A stretch of DNA of 64,000 bases from Gammaproteobacteria bacterium (GTDB lineage: Bacteria > Pseudomonadota > Gammaproteobacteria > Pseudomonadales > Cellvibrionaceae), in NCBI GenBank assembly GCA_004172865.1, contig SEBV01000002.1:124001-188000 (forward strand), in the 5' to 3' direction. A model generated the notes under the pieces. The model was not told the origin of the DNA. It was given only the letters and a program-made list of their open reading frames with translations, and made no database searches. The number at the start of each line of letters is the position of its first letter. The stretch's first letter is position 1. Positions 9,023 through 18,154 of the stretch are shown piece by piece. Position numbers and translations under genes: made by a program.

Positions 9023-11860
9023 TTACTCCTTAAAATTCGCGCCTTTAAGTTGCACCAACACATTGAGGCCTTTTTCATCCACCAGTAATTTTTGGTAGAG
9101 CGCAATCAGGTTTTCTTTATTTACTTTTGCGAGCGAAGCTAAATAGCGATCACGCGCGGTAAAATCGTAATGCGCGGCCCAGAAATCCCCTTCGTAACGA
9201 TCAGCTTCTTTGTAAAAATCCGTCGGCTTTTGTAATACGCTTGCAGCTTCAGAACTTTTAAACTGCTCGATTTGTGCAGGATCTGTAGCTTTCAATTGCT
9301 CTAAAAACTCCAACCGAAATTTATCCATTCGCGCTTTTACTTTTGCCAGTTCCGTATTGGTGCTCTGCACATAAATCGCAAAACCTGGGTAATCATCAAT
9401 CGCGTAAGGCGTACTACCAACGATATAACCTAACTGCTCGTTGGTGCGCAATTGGCTGAAAAATACATTGCCAAACAACGCATTTAACACGATTAACTGC
9501 GCTTGCTCATCGTCTGATTTTTTATCCGCCCAATAACCTTGAATTACTGCGTTATCCGCCTGCTCAACAACATCTTTGAATGCAAGTTTCTGACCTTGCT
9601 TCGGCACAACATATTGCGCAACTTTTCGCTGCGATGGCAAACGTTGACCAGGCAGAGTTTCTGCAGCGATTTGTGCCAAGCGCGCAACAGTGGCATCTGT
9701 ATAATTACCGAAGGCATAAATACGAATTAAAGGATTTGCTTTCACTGATTTGTGATAGTCAATTACATCCTTCAAGGTGATTTTGTCAGCGGCTGCTAAT
9801 AATTCCGCATCTGTCCAATGACTTTCACCTAATAAGCGCGACACAGTTGCAAAACCTTGGCGCAATGGAATTGCTTTTTTGTTGTTGGCGATGGCGCGCT
9901 TATATTTGTCCAACGCATCTGTAAAATCATTTTGCTCAACCGTTAAATTCGCAAAATTCTTTAATACTGATTGCAACAATTCTTCATGCTTGGTGGTGTA
10001 ACCAGATATGTGGAATGTTTGCGAACCTGTGACTCCAGGCGCAATTTTTACACCCAATGAAGCACGCTCAGCGCGATCTATTAAAGTCGTTGATTTCAAT
10101 CTGGTGAGATCGCTCAGCAAATTATAAAGCACAACGTTTTTAGCGGATTTTTTGGCAAAATCAATATTCACTTCTACTGATAATTGACCTTTATCTTCAC
10201 GATAAAACTCCGGTTGCGTCAAAAATGCTTCTACTCCTTTTTCACTGACAACCTGATGCGGCTTAATAAATTGATTTTGCACAATCGCAGCAGGCTTGTC
10301 GGTGAATAAGGTATTTTCAGGCGGCAGATTAAATACTAGTTTGGTGCCAAGCTCGGACCACCGTGCGCGCTCTTCGGGTTTAATATCGCGAATGCTATAT
10401 TTCCCATCGAAGTGTTGAATGGTTTTATCGACCACTTCGTTTTTGTTGATGTACCAAATACGAGCATTGTTGGAGTTCAATTGATCCAATACTGATTGGA
10501 TTGCGGGAGCATCAAAATGATCGTATACAAAATCAGAGTTCAGTAAATTTTCTACAGGATAATCAAATTGCTTTGTAGTGATTTCAATCGCCTGCTGTAG
10601 CGGATCTGCTTTAGATGCATTCGCAAAATCTTTTGCACGCATGGCTTTAAGTTCACGGAAGTAAACATCATTCAAGCCTTGTTTTTTTACAAGCTCGACA
10701 TAGGCGAATACCGATGCAATTACGCGATCCGGATTTTTCAATCCTGCATCAGTTAAATCTGCCTGTATACGTAAATAGCCGTCAATGCCGTATTCATCCG
10801 AACTAATGGATGCTACAACATTATTTGTTAACCCAGCTTTACGTAATTGTTCGCACAGCGTACCCTCTTCTTCCGAACCAATTAAGTTGGTAACAAATTC
10901 ATTGGGCTTAACACGCCATAATTTTTTATCATCTTTAATGGGGAAGTCGATATACAACTGTTTTAAATCTTTTTGCGGTTGGTAGTGAATACTTTTGCCC
11001 AATTGCGCTTGCGTTAAACCGGGAATATCTACCGTGGGGCGCACAACATTTTTATTGGGAATATCTGCAAAGTATTTTTCAGCCAAAGCTTTTAGTTCTG
11101 GAATGGTCTGCTTACCAACCAAAGTTAACCGCATGTTGTTTGCAGAATAATAACGATTGTAAAACGCTTTTACTTCATCTTGTAATTTGGAATCATTTTT
11201 ATCGACCAATGTTTCCAGATTGCCAATACTGAAATGTGACAATGGGTTTGCAGGGTTTCCGGTAACGCCATCAAGCGTATGAATAATCCAATTATCTTGC
11301 GATTTATTCATCGACCATTCGCTGTTAACCGCGTTGCGTTCTTTGTCGGCGTACTGAGGGTCTAATAAAGGTGCTTTAAAATAATCGCTGTATCTATCTA
11401 AAGCTTCGTCAAATTTAGTAGCGTTGATTTGAAATAAGAAATTGGTTTTATCGTAGGCAGTGAATGCATTTGTGCTGCCTGCGCTGGTTTGTACGAACTC
11501 AAAAAAGTTATCCGGTATAGGATATTTTTTTGTACCTAAAAATAGCATGTGCTCTAAATAATGCGCTAATCCCGGTTGCGAGATTGGATCTTGCGCGCTG
11601 CCTACGCCAACTGCCAAAGAGGCGGCCGAGTTCTCCAGCGTCGGGTCTGATACCAAAACTACCTGCAAATGATTAGGTAACAACAACGCCGAATAAGTGC
11701 GGTCATCGTTCGGGCTTTTCTGAATGATCGTATTGTTAACGGCCTCGGCTGCTGCATTAATAGCAGGTGCTGCTGGTTTCGTTACATGCGGCTCACAGGC
11801 TGTTACAAGCGCGCCAGAAATAGCCAAGGCGATGAGCCATTGGGTTTTATTTATTTTCAT
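9023..11860 (-). CDS. Insulinase-family (M16A, pitrilysin-like) metalloprotease, lipoprotein
   Basis: A 945-residue zinc protease of the pitrilysin/insulinase type. The inverted zinc motif HYLEH lies in LAHYLEHMLFLGTKKYP near residue 105, and the third ligand is the Glu of VNSEW some 75 residues later. Four M16 repeats are expected from the length, and the C-terminal half contains the usual inactive-repeat pattern (FFSQLRTNEQLGYIVGS). The N-terminus is a lipoprotein signal peptide with lipobox LVTAC, so the enzyme is probably anchored in the outer membrane facing the periplasm, unlike soluble E. coli PtrA. It degrades peptides and unfolded small proteins. Confidence 0.93.
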   Translation of the reverse strand: MKINKTQWLIALAISGALVTACEPHVTKPAAPAINAAAEAVNNTIIQKSPNDDRTYSALLLPNHLQVVLVSDPTLENSAASLAVGVGSAQDPISQPGLAHYLEHMLFLGTKKYPIPDNFFEFVQTSAGSTNAFTAYDKTNFLFQINATKFDEALDRYSDYFKAPLLDPQYADKERNAVNSEWSMNKSQDNWIIHTLDGVTGNPANPLSHFSIGNLETLVDKNDSKLQDEVKAFYNRYYSANNMRLTLVGKQTIPELKALAEKYFADIPNKNVVRPTVDIPGLTQAQLGKSIHYQPQKDLKQLYIDFPIKDDKKLWRVKPNEFVTNLIGSEEEGTLCEQLRKAGLTNNVVASISSDEYGIDGYLRIQADLTDAGLKNPDRVIASVFAYVELVKKQGLNDVYFRELKAMRAKDFANASKADPLQQAIEITTKQFDYPVENLLNSDFVYDHFDAPAIQSVLDQLNSNNARIWYINKNEVVDKTIQHFDGKYSIRDIKPEERARWSELGTKLVFNLPPENTLFTDKPAAIVQNQFIKPHQVVSEKGVEAFLTQPEFYREDKGQLSVEVNIDFAKKSAKNVVLYNLLSDLTRLKSTTLIDRAERASLGVKIAPGVTGSQTFHISGYTTKHEELLQSVLKNFANLTVEQNDFTDALDKYKRAIANNKKAIPLRQGFATVSRLLGESHWTDAELLAAADKITLKDVIDYHKSVKANPLIRIYAFGNYTDATVARLAQIAAETLPGQRLPSQRKVAQYVVPKQGQKLAFKDVVEQADNAVIQGYWADKKSDDEQAQLIVLNALFGNVFFSQLRTNEQLGYIVGSTPYAIDDYPGFAIYVQSTNTELAKVKARMDKFRLEFLEQLKATDPAQIEQFKSSEAASVLQKPTDFYKEADRYEGDFWAAHYDFTARDRYLASLAKVNKENLIALYQKLLVDEKGLNVLVQLKGANFKE

Positions 11861-11982
11861 TAAAGATTCCTTTTGAGGCTGTTAGCGAGGTAGCGGAAAA
11901 ATAATCATAGCGAATTTATCGCTTGCGCGTCAGACATGCAAACACTGTTTGAAGTTCAGGATATTCTTTTGTATACGGCCAC

Positions 11983-12014
11983 AAAAAAGCCCTGCATAAC
12001 AGCAAGGCTTTTTT
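11983..12014. terminator. Terminator of the gntR-ABC-pspC operon
   Basis: GCCCTGC (11989-11995) and GCAAGGC (12002-12008) pair with one mismatch, flanked by six A on one side and six T on the other. On the minus strand it follows the pspC stop codon by about 27 bases. Confidence 0.75.
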
Positions 12015-12040
12015 GAATTACTTGGCTAAACCAATCTGAT

Positions 12041-12274
12041 TTAAGGGTTGATAACTCGTTCATTGCGCTCAGGAGTATGTGCAGATGGCATGCATATCCA
12101 AAGGACAACATAAGTAATCAAGCCCAAGCCGCCAATGAATAACGATACTAAAAATATGACTCGCCACATCCACGATGGTAAAGGTGTGTATTCACCAAAC
12201 CCACCACATACACCAGCCAGTTTTCTATCGTGGGCAGATTTTTTCAAATCCCGAAATTTTCGTTCTTCACTCAT
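12041..12274 (-). CDS. PspC-domain small membrane protein
   Basis: A 77-residue protein with the PspC signature: the stretch KLAGVCGGFGEY followed by LPSWMWRVIF and one transmembrane helix (about residues 38-60) ending in WICMP. PspC proteins sense or respond to inner-membrane stress; no pspA or pspB is nearby, so this is a stand-alone PspC. A strong AGGAGG box precedes the ATG. It follows the permease gene by about 20 bases and is probably the last gene of the gntR-ABC operon. Confidence 0.88.
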   Translation of the reverse strand: MSEERKFRDLKKSAHDRKLAGVCGGFGEYTPLPSWMWRVIFLVSLFIGGLGLITYVVLWICMPSAHTPERNERVINP

Positions 12275-12295
12275 AAAAACCTCCTGACCAGATCA

Positions 12296-13300
12296 TTAAA
12301 TTTCATAGCGATTATTGCGGAGCCAAATCGCGGCAGCGACAAATAGCCCACCTACGGCCAGACATGAAATAAACGGTAAAATCATGGCGTGATCAAAACT
12401 AAAGCTTTCCTGCAAAATAAATGCAGACTTCATCTGCACAATTACTCCAAAATAAACAGACAGCAAATCGATAAAGCCTATGTTTAATCCAAAAAATTTA
12501 CGTAATGATAAGTCTGCAAGCGCTAATAAAGCGGGGCTTGCAAACATGAGGAATGGCGCTTTTTTCGATAGCGCAGAAACAAAAAACGCGAAACCTATAA
12601 CTGGTAACGAAACCAGTAAACTAATTACTAATTCGTAAAATATTTGAAACGGAATATAAAGTGATTTTCCGTGAACTATAGAGGCGAGCAAAAAGCTCAT
12701 TTTCACACCAATATAGCCAAAGAAAACAAAGCCGATCAAGATTGATAGCACTGTAATTAACATGTTCAGCGCTAGCATAATAATAGGTGCAGCCAAAACC
12801 ACCATGGCTAACTTAACTAAAACATTGGTGGTTTCACTAAGTGGCATAGATCGCCAAAATAAAATGTCCTTGTTTTTTCTATCATCAAATAAACAACGGA
12901 GCGAATAAGACGCCATTACAATTGAAAATATCAAATAAAGAAACGCACAATTTACATACATGGAGCCCATCACCATGCTATCAAACGCACCGGGTTCACT
13001 CATTACCGATGTTACTGCATCAATTTTTTTGAATGGCGCACCTGCAACCGTTTGCGAACTATCGTTTATTTTTAACTTAGGGCCATTCTCAGGCGAAGGG
13101 GTGCTCTGTACAGATTCATCAGCACTGTTGTAAGTGAAATGAAAACTGCCGTCTTTTAATAGGCTGCCACTAAACAAACTGGCACAAATAATTACCAATA
13201 AAATTAATGCGCTTACCAACGCAGGAGTCACCAGAAAGCTTATTTTGTTTTCCCAAAATTCACGCTTGAATTGAGTGGTTAATACTTTCGAATTCATCAT
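12296..13300 (-). CDS. ABC transporter permease of a GntR-linked exporter
   Basis: A membrane protein of about 334 residues with six or more hydrophobic segments: one near the N-terminus (LVTPALVSALILLVIICAS), a large extracytoplasmic loop, then a cluster from YVNCAFLYLIFSIVMA onward and a last helix before the basic C-terminus. It resembles ABC-2-type permeases. The ATG at 13300 overlaps the TGA of the ATPase gene by one base (TGATG) and is preceded by GAGGAG. Context (GntR plus ATPase) points to a YtrABC-like exporter; the substrate is unknown. Confidence 0.82.
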   Translation of the reverse strand: MMNSKVLTTQFKREFWENKISFLVTPALVSALILLVIICASLFSGSLLKDGSFHFTYNSADESVQSTPSPENGPKLKINDSSQTVAGAPFKKIDAVTSVMSEPGAFDSMVMGSMYVNCAFLYLIFSIVMASYSLRCLFDDRKNKDILFWRSMPLSETTNVLVKLAMVVLAAPIIMLALNMLITVLSILIGFVFFGYIGVKMSFLLASIVHGKSLYIPFQIFYELVISLLVSLPVIGFAFFVSALSKKAPFLMFASPALLALADLSLRKFFGLNIGFIDLLSVYFGVIVQMKSAFILQESFSFDHAMILPFISCLAVGGLFVAAAIWLRNNRYEI

Positions 13301-14172
13301 CAAACTCCTCTGCCACTTGTGGTTGCTGGTTGCATTTTCGCGACAAATAAATCGGCGACGCTGGGAGTAGTTGTTTTTCCAAGTGCTTGCAGCGAAGCTA
13401 TATTTGCATTTTCATAGATCATGCTAAATCCACCCAGAATCGTGCGAATGTGAATTGGATTTAAGGTTAGTGCAGCCTCTTTGTTATTTGCATCTACCTG
13501 TAATTCGGCAAAAACGTTCGGGAGATCTTCCATTGCCATCTCAAGAATAATTTTTCCATTATTGATAAATACCAGATCGGTGAGAATGCCTTCAATTTCT
13601 TCTACTTGATGGGTAGTAATGACGATAGTCTTTTGAGCATCGTAATAATCATTAAGCAGCGATTCGTAAAACTGCTTGCGATAAATAATATCCAACCCCA
13701 ATGTCGGCTCATCAAGCACCAGCAATTTGCTATCAATAGCCATGATCAACGCGAGATGCAACTGCGCAACCATGCCTTTTGATAAATTTTTGACTTTGTC
13801 ATTCAACGTTATATTTGTTTTCGCAAGAAATGCCATGGCTTTTTCGCGGCTAAATTTAGGGTGAACGCCTTCAACATAATCCAGTGCTTCACTTACTTTT
13901 ATCCAGCGCGGTAAAATCGCGGTGTCGGCAATAAACGAAACGTCTTCCAGAAGTTTTACACGATCTGTGAATGGATTTAAGCCAAGCACCTGCAAATTGC
14001 CATCAACAGACGACAAACCTAAAATGCCTTTTAATAAAGTCGTTTTACCCGCGCCATTGGGGCCAATTAAACCGACGATTCGACCGGCCGGAATTTTTAA
14101 ATCTACGTTGTCCAACGCAATCTTTTTACCGTAATGCTTACAGATTCCCTGAGCATTAATTATCGATTCCAT
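13300..14172 (-). CDS. ABC transporter ATP-binding protein
   Basis: A 290-residue ABC ATPase. Walker A is GPNGAGKTT, the signature region is NLSKGMVAQLHLAL (a variant of LSGGQ, here LSKGM, common in CcmA/YtrB-type exporters), Walker B is KLLVLDEPTLGLD, and the switch histidine is in TTHQVEEIE. Its ATG directly follows the TAA of the gntR gene (TAAATG) and its stop overlaps the permease start, so the three are one coupled operon. It powers the permease encoded downstream. Confidence 0.93.
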   Translation of the reverse strand: MESIINAQGICKHYGKKIALDNVDLKIPAGRIVGLIGPNGAGKTTLLKGILGLSSVDGNLQVLGLNPFTDRVKLLEDVSFIADTAILPRWIKVSEALDYVEGVHPKFSREKAMAFLAKTNITLNDKVKNLSKGMVAQLHLALIMAIDSKLLVLDEPTLGLDIIYRKQFYESLLNDYYDAQKTIVITTHQVEEIEGILTDLVFINNGKIILEMAMEDLPNVFAELQVDANNKEAALTLNPIHIRTILGGFSMIYENANIASLQALGKTTTPSVADLFVAKMQPATTSGRGV

Positions 14173-14544
14173 TTACTGATCCTCTTTTGTATTCATAATG
14201 GCTGCACAAAGCTCTTCTGTGCTGATTCCTAAATGTTTGATGCGCGTTAGCAGCGCAGGCAACTCAGTTTTGAGAAACTTTTCTTTTTCAATACCATGCA
14301 ATTTTTCCTGCGCACCAGGCATTACATACATTCCCATACCGCGCCGTGCTTCAACTAATTGCATGTCCACCAACTCCTGATAAGCTTTACTCACTGTTAA
14401 ATGATTAATTTGATAATCACTAGCTACTTGCCGTACCGACGGCAAAGGATCACCTTCTTTAAATACGCCAGTTAGCATCAAACCGACAATCAGCTCACGC
14501 AGTTGCCGGTAAATGGGTTGATCGTCATTCCACGAATGCGTCAT
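14173..14544 (-). CDS. GntR-family transcriptional regulator, YtrA subfamily
   Basis: A 123-residue regulator with an N-terminal winged helix (IYRQLRELIVGLMLTGVFKEG, then PLPSVRQVASDYQINHLTVSKAYQ split over two helices) and only a short helical tail instead of a large effector domain. That is the YtrA subfamily, which usually represses its own operon with an ABC exporter, as here. It is the first gene of the operon and probably autoregulates it. Confidence 0.92.
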   Translation of the reverse strand: MTHSWNDDQPIYRQLRELIVGLMLTGVFKEGDPLPSVRQVASDYQINHLTVSKAYQELVDMQLVEARRGMGMYVMPGAQEKLHGIEKEKFLKTELPALLTRIKHLGISTEELCAAIMNTKEDQ

Positions 14545-14617
14545 ACAATACCTACAAAGAATTCTTACTTACGAAAATAAATTTTTGAAAAATTTAATTT
14601 TCAACTCAAAAAAATAA

Positions 14618-15163
14618 TTAAGCCACTTCACCCCAATGTGCCAGCAGCTCCTGCAAATTTGCTTTGCCACGCGCAACGTGTGACTTGACTGTGCCCAAGG
14701 GAACATTCATAACGGTGGCAGCGTCAGCGTGTGTGTAGCCTTCTTCAAGGCAAAGCCGTATAGCGATTTTTTGCGGATCACTGATATTGCGCATAGCTTT
14801 TGCGATATCACCCCGTAAATCGCTTTGATATAAATGTTTGCAGTTATCCGCAAGATCTTCGATAGATTCAAGATCACAATAATCTACCGATTTACGGCGA
14901 AATTTATCAGCGACAATATTAAAAGCTATGCGATAAAGCCAGGTAGAAAACTTTGCTTCACTTCGAAAATTTGCCAATGAGAGATAGGCGCGCAGAAAAG
15001 TTTCCTGAACCAAATCATCAACGCTGTGACTATCGCGCCTGCAGCATCGCATCAGCATGCTGCGCACCATCAATTGATGACGCCACATGAGAAATGCAAA
15101 AGCGCGCTCATCTTTCAAAACCAGAACACGATGCACCAAGGCTACATCTGAATCCATTATCAT
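14618..15163 (-). CDS. ECF-type RNA polymerase sigma factor
   Basis: A sigma factor of about 181 residues with region 2 (DLVQETFLRAYLSLANFR, then KFSTWLYRIAFNIVAD) and region 4 (HADAATVMNVPLGTVKSHVARGK) intact. It is a close paralogue of the sigma factor at 63272-63814: both share FSTWLYRIAFNI, VPLGT(V/L)K(S/T)HV and a W..VA C-terminus. Several starts are possible (GTG 15172, ATG 15163, ATG 15157); ATG 15163 has GAGGAG at good spacing. It follows the DUF2884 gene by about 27 bases and is probably co-transcribed with it. No anti-sigma gene sits downstream. Confidence 0.93.
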   Translation of the reverse strand: MIMDSDVALVHRVLVLKDERAFAFLMWRHQLMVRSMLMRCCRRDSHSVDDLVQETFLRAYLSLANFRSEAKFSTWLYRIAFNIVADKFRRKSVDYCDLESIEDLADNCKHLYQSDLRGDIAKAMRNISDPQKIAIRLCLEEGYTHADAATVMNVPLGTVKSHVARGKANLQELLAHWGEVA

Positions 15164-15190
15164 AATCTCCACTCCTCAGGCATTCGTTGA

Positions 15191-15973
15191 CTATTTACTT
15201 GCCGATTGGTTTTTCTTTAGCAAGAGAAAATTAAATTCAGCAATACTCGGAATAGCTTGGCGCATTGCATCTTCTTTACGGTCAAGTGCCATCACGGAGC
15301 CGCAGACCAGATCGCCACGAGCTTCCAATTTTTTAGAGCGCTGCGCCATTTCCGCTTCCATTTTTTCACCAAATTTATTCATCCGCGCTTCCATATTGGC
15401 CGATGTACTACCCGGCGAAAAAAATGAAACAGCGAAGGCCTTCATTACACTCCACGCTACCTCTTTGCCGGAATTTTCCATGATGGCATTAACGCGCGAT
15501 TCAAATTCATTTCCTAAAAAATTATCGGCGATCCCGCCCTTCTGGTTAAAATAAATGGGATTTTCGCTGGAGAAGTTTTTTTCAACATCCGTTCTTAACA
15601 GTGAAAATGCTCGGTGAACATCTTTGGCGGCGGAGTTATTCGGCCCAAGAAATTCATCGAAAACTAATTTCATAGCTTCAGCACCGAGATCAATTCCATC
15701 CAGAGTCAACTGGCGGACTTCGGGCACTATCGCTCTCACGCTTGATGCATATTCAGTAACCAGCAATTGCTGATCACGGTTCAACTTAATTTCCTTGCCC
15801 TTAACCACTAAGGTCTGCTCACCCAAAATTTTGTACTGCTCGGCATCATCCTTCGAAAACTCCAGAGCCTCTGATGTAATACGTAGCCCACCTTGAACAT
15901 TCACATTACACATGTCACCAGCGAAAACGCTGCCGGAAACCAGCAGAACAACGGACGCTATAAATAATTTCAT
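15191..15973 (-). CDS. YggN-type DUF2884 secreted protein
   Basis: A 260-residue protein with a signal peptide (cleavage after SVFAG near residue 19), an early cysteine, and a C-terminal cysteine in GDLVCGSVMALDR. The length and layout (conserved GKEIKLNRDQQLLVTEYASSV block, amphipathic C-terminal part) fit DUF2884, the family of E. coli YggN, whose role is unknown. It is the first gene of a two-gene unit with the ECF sigma factor, so it may belong to the same envelope response. Confidence 0.8.
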   Translation of the reverse strand: MKLFIASVVLLVSGSVFAGDMCNVNVQGGLRITSEALEFSKDDAEQYKILGEQTLVVKGKEIKLNRDQQLLVTEYASSVRAIVPEVRQLTLDGIDLGAEAMKLVFDEFLGPNNSAAKDVHRAFSLLRTDVEKNFSSENPIYFNQKGGIADNFLGNEFESRVNAIMENSGKEVAWSVMKAFAVSFFSPGSTSANMEARMNKFGEKMEAEMAQRSKKLEARGDLVCGSVMALDRKEDAMRQAIPSIAEFNFLLLKKNQSASK

Positions 15974-16343
15974 GATAAATACCCTTTAATCTCTACTGAA
16001 GAAGAAGCCCTTAACCATCGTTGCCTTACGATTCAACAAAGCGCCTGCTGAAACACTGTTATACATAACTATAACACCAAAACAATAAGAATCAAGTGTT
16101 TCTTATGGCTTGGGTTGGCCTATGGAATAAATCAGAAAGTGACCAAAGGGCCTATTCATACTTTATTTGAAATCATGAGTTGGCCATTTGGGTCGGTTAA
16201 AAAACCATATCTATCAATAAATCAATGAGATACGGCTTTGCAGCTTATTTTCGATTGTTCTGCCTTACTGTTCAGAGGAAACGAATATTTGCAGTAGAAA
16301 ATATCCGTTATGAGGTACGAGACACGAGTTTGAATGGGTCTTG
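15974..16343. other. Gene-free stretch between DUF2884 and the transposition module
   Basis: No convincing gene is seen in these 370 bases. They hold the DUF2884 promoter region with the inverted repeat at 16057-16076, and probably the left end of the Tn7-like element, although I could not find a terminal repeat that matches the other side. Confidence 0.5.
16057..16076. promoter_or_regulatory. Inverted repeat upstream of the DUF2884/sigma operon
   Basis: TGTTATA and TATAACA are exact inverse copies separated by six bases, 84 bases upstream of the DUF2884 start. The size suits a dimeric repressor site. A transposon-end explanation (TGT..ACA) is possible but less likely because no partner copy is found. 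Confidence 0.4.
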
Positions 16344-16988
16344 CTATATAAGGATCGATAAACATGATCGAGTCAGAAGAATATATTTAGAGACATACAT
16401 ATAATCCCATGAGCGACTTTGCCAGCATCCCTGTTCCTCTTGATCCTCCAGACAACTAAATAATTCATCACCGCTGTAAGTCGCTCTCATCCGGCGCCAT
16501 TCTGTTAAGGTTTTATAGAGGAGCCGTTTAAAATGCTCTATTCGTTCTGGGTTTCCATCGCTATTCATAACCTTAACGAATCCAACCTCGACAGTTTCGA
16601 TGTCAGACATCTTTAGCCGCTTAATTTGTTCTGGATTTAATTCAAAGCAATATGCCGTAAGCAACATAGCTTTTGCCATCAATCCGAGAAGCGCTTGATG
16701 TCTCTTTTGACGGGGATTGAAGTCGTATGACTTATATCTACGCTCGGCATTAGCCAAGCTAGCCAAAGTCTTTTTAACAGTTCCAACGGCAAGTGAGCAA
16801 AAATCATATTCGTTATCACACGATGTAATAGCATCCGCCGTGCGCAAGAGCAATGCTCGCCTTTGCCGACTTAAATGATTCATCGCCCAACTAATTAATT
16901 CCACTTTGTTTGAATTTAACGCAAAATAAAACAGGTCATTCAATCTTTTTATTGCCAAACACGGACTAGTAGCCACACCCACTTTCAT
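16344..16988 (-). CDS. Uncharacterised protein at the end of the tns operon
   Basis: A 214-residue protein I do not recognise. The segment from KAMLLTAYCFELNPEQIKRL through MSDIE recalls the first helices of the tyrosine-recombinase catalytic domain, but the catalytic arginine and the H-x-x-R and Tyr motifs are absent, so it cannot be an active integrase. An AAGGAT box precedes the ATG. It is the last gene of the leftward transposition operon, 47 bases after tniQ, so it may be an accessory or target-choice factor, or a degraded cargo gene. Confidence 0.6.
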   Translation of the reverse strand: MKVGVATSPCLAIKRLNDLFYFALNSNKVELISWAMNHLSRQRRALLLRTADAITSCDNEYDFCSLAVGTVKKTLASLANAERRYKSYDFNPRQKRHQALLGLMAKAMLLTAYCFELNPEQIKRLKMSDIETVEVGFVKVMNSDGNPERIEHFKRLLYKTLTEWRRMRATYSGDELFSCLEDQEEQGCWQSRSWDYMYVSKYILLTRSCLSILI

Positions 16989-17035
16989 AGAAATCCTTTG
17001 GAATCACGGCGTATTAACGCATCATTTATAAAAAT

Positions 17036-18154
17036 TTATTTTCTGCGCTGAGAAACATCAAAAGCAGATTTTCGAGAAAAATCATATTCAATTTTTGCAG
17101 TAATATCAGGAAAAAAATATTCCATGTACTCCTTACTTAGATCCGTAAGCCTTGCAACTTCATCCATTGAGAGTCCGGAATTACCCATTATCAACTCATG
17201 AATTTTTCCTCTATTGTTCAAATGTTTTAAAGCAACGTCTTTTGGTGGTGAAGCATATGGATGTGGTAATTTTTTTTCCCAATCAAAGTATTTTGAAACA
17301 TTTTTAATATTTCCACTTACAAAATCAAAGATATCGACGCCGCATAAATAGCTTATTTTTCGTACGGCTTTCAATGTAATAGGCGTATATCCCCATATCA
17401 TTTCTCTCACAGCCCTGTGCGACCAGCAATACCTATACGCCTGTTCAAACTGGATATCTGTGCAGTAATATGAAAAGTCGCAAATGGATTTTTTCAGTCC
17501 AAATTTGAAAATGCTTTCATCCAAATCGCATTGATTTAGTTGCGCAAGAAACCTCACAAGATCGGTGCCTGACACTCGCCAAGATGGGGCATATGTAGAT
17601 GTGTCAATTAATCCCCGGTCCGAAAGGAGTTGATTGCAACTTCCGCAAATATACGGTGCCGCTTTTGTGCACCGATTTCCTTGAGCAGAATTGCATCGGG
17701 CACATCGAGATATCAAAGGCGTCAGATGAAGCGGGCAATGCGTTACTTCTTTGAAGTACCACAATAACTTAATATATGGATCTGCATCTGCATCTAAACT
17801 ATCTGCAAAGCATTCGGGGCACCAACGCCTAGTTCTGCTGATTGTTTTTCCTACATCCAAGAAATGCTTCAAAACCTCAAATGTCGAAGACTTCAGAGAG
17901 ATGCCAATCTCAGATTCAAGTATGCTTAAATAAATTGACACGCAAACATTATCAACCAACAGACCATCTAATGAAAAATGGTCAATTTTGACCGAGTACG
18001 GTGATATTTTTTTAGCTACATTTATATCACCTAAAACCTGAAATAATTTTCGTGTCGATATTCCGTGAATATTTGCAACGCGCTGCAAATACCCGGGAAA
18101 TGCCTCAACATTTCCCGTGTTGGCACCGATCAGAGGAATCTTATATAACATCAT
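17036..18154 (-). CDS. tniQ: TniQ/TnsD-like target-selection protein
   Basis: A 372-residue TniQ-family protein. It shows the zinc-finger layout of the family: WCPEC near residue 123, HCPLH about 34 residues later, then CARC and CGSC pairs. TniQ/TnsD proteins bind the target site and recruit the TnsC-type ATPase in Tn7-like elements. The C-terminal half (from about 220) is unlike anything I can place and may be the DNA-binding part that decides the target. The start overlaps the end of the ATPase gene by 14 bases. Confidence 0.85.
   Translation of the reverse strand: MMLYKIPLIGANTGNVEAFPGYLQRVANIHGISTRKLFQVLGDINVAKKISPYSVKIDHFSLDGLLVDNVCVSIYLSILESEIGISLKSSTFEVLKHFLDVGKTISRTRRWCPECFADSLDADADPYIKLLWYFKEVTHCPLHLTPLISRCARCNSAQGNRCTKAAPYICGSCNQLLSDRGLIDTSTYAPSWRVSGTDLVRFLAQLNQCDLDESIFKFGLKKSICDFSYYCTDIQFEQAYRYCWSHRAVREMIWGYTPITLKAVRKISYLCGVDIFDFVSGNIKNVSKYFDWEKKLPHPYASPPKDVALKHLNNRGKIHELIMGNSGLSMDEVARLTDLSKEYMEYFFPDITAKIEYDFSRKSAFDVSQRRK

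Noticed and set aside
16344-16988. Tyrosine integrase identity for the last gene of the tns operon
   Set aside because: Helix pattern is suggestive, but the catalytic Arg, H-x-x-R and Tyr are missing.
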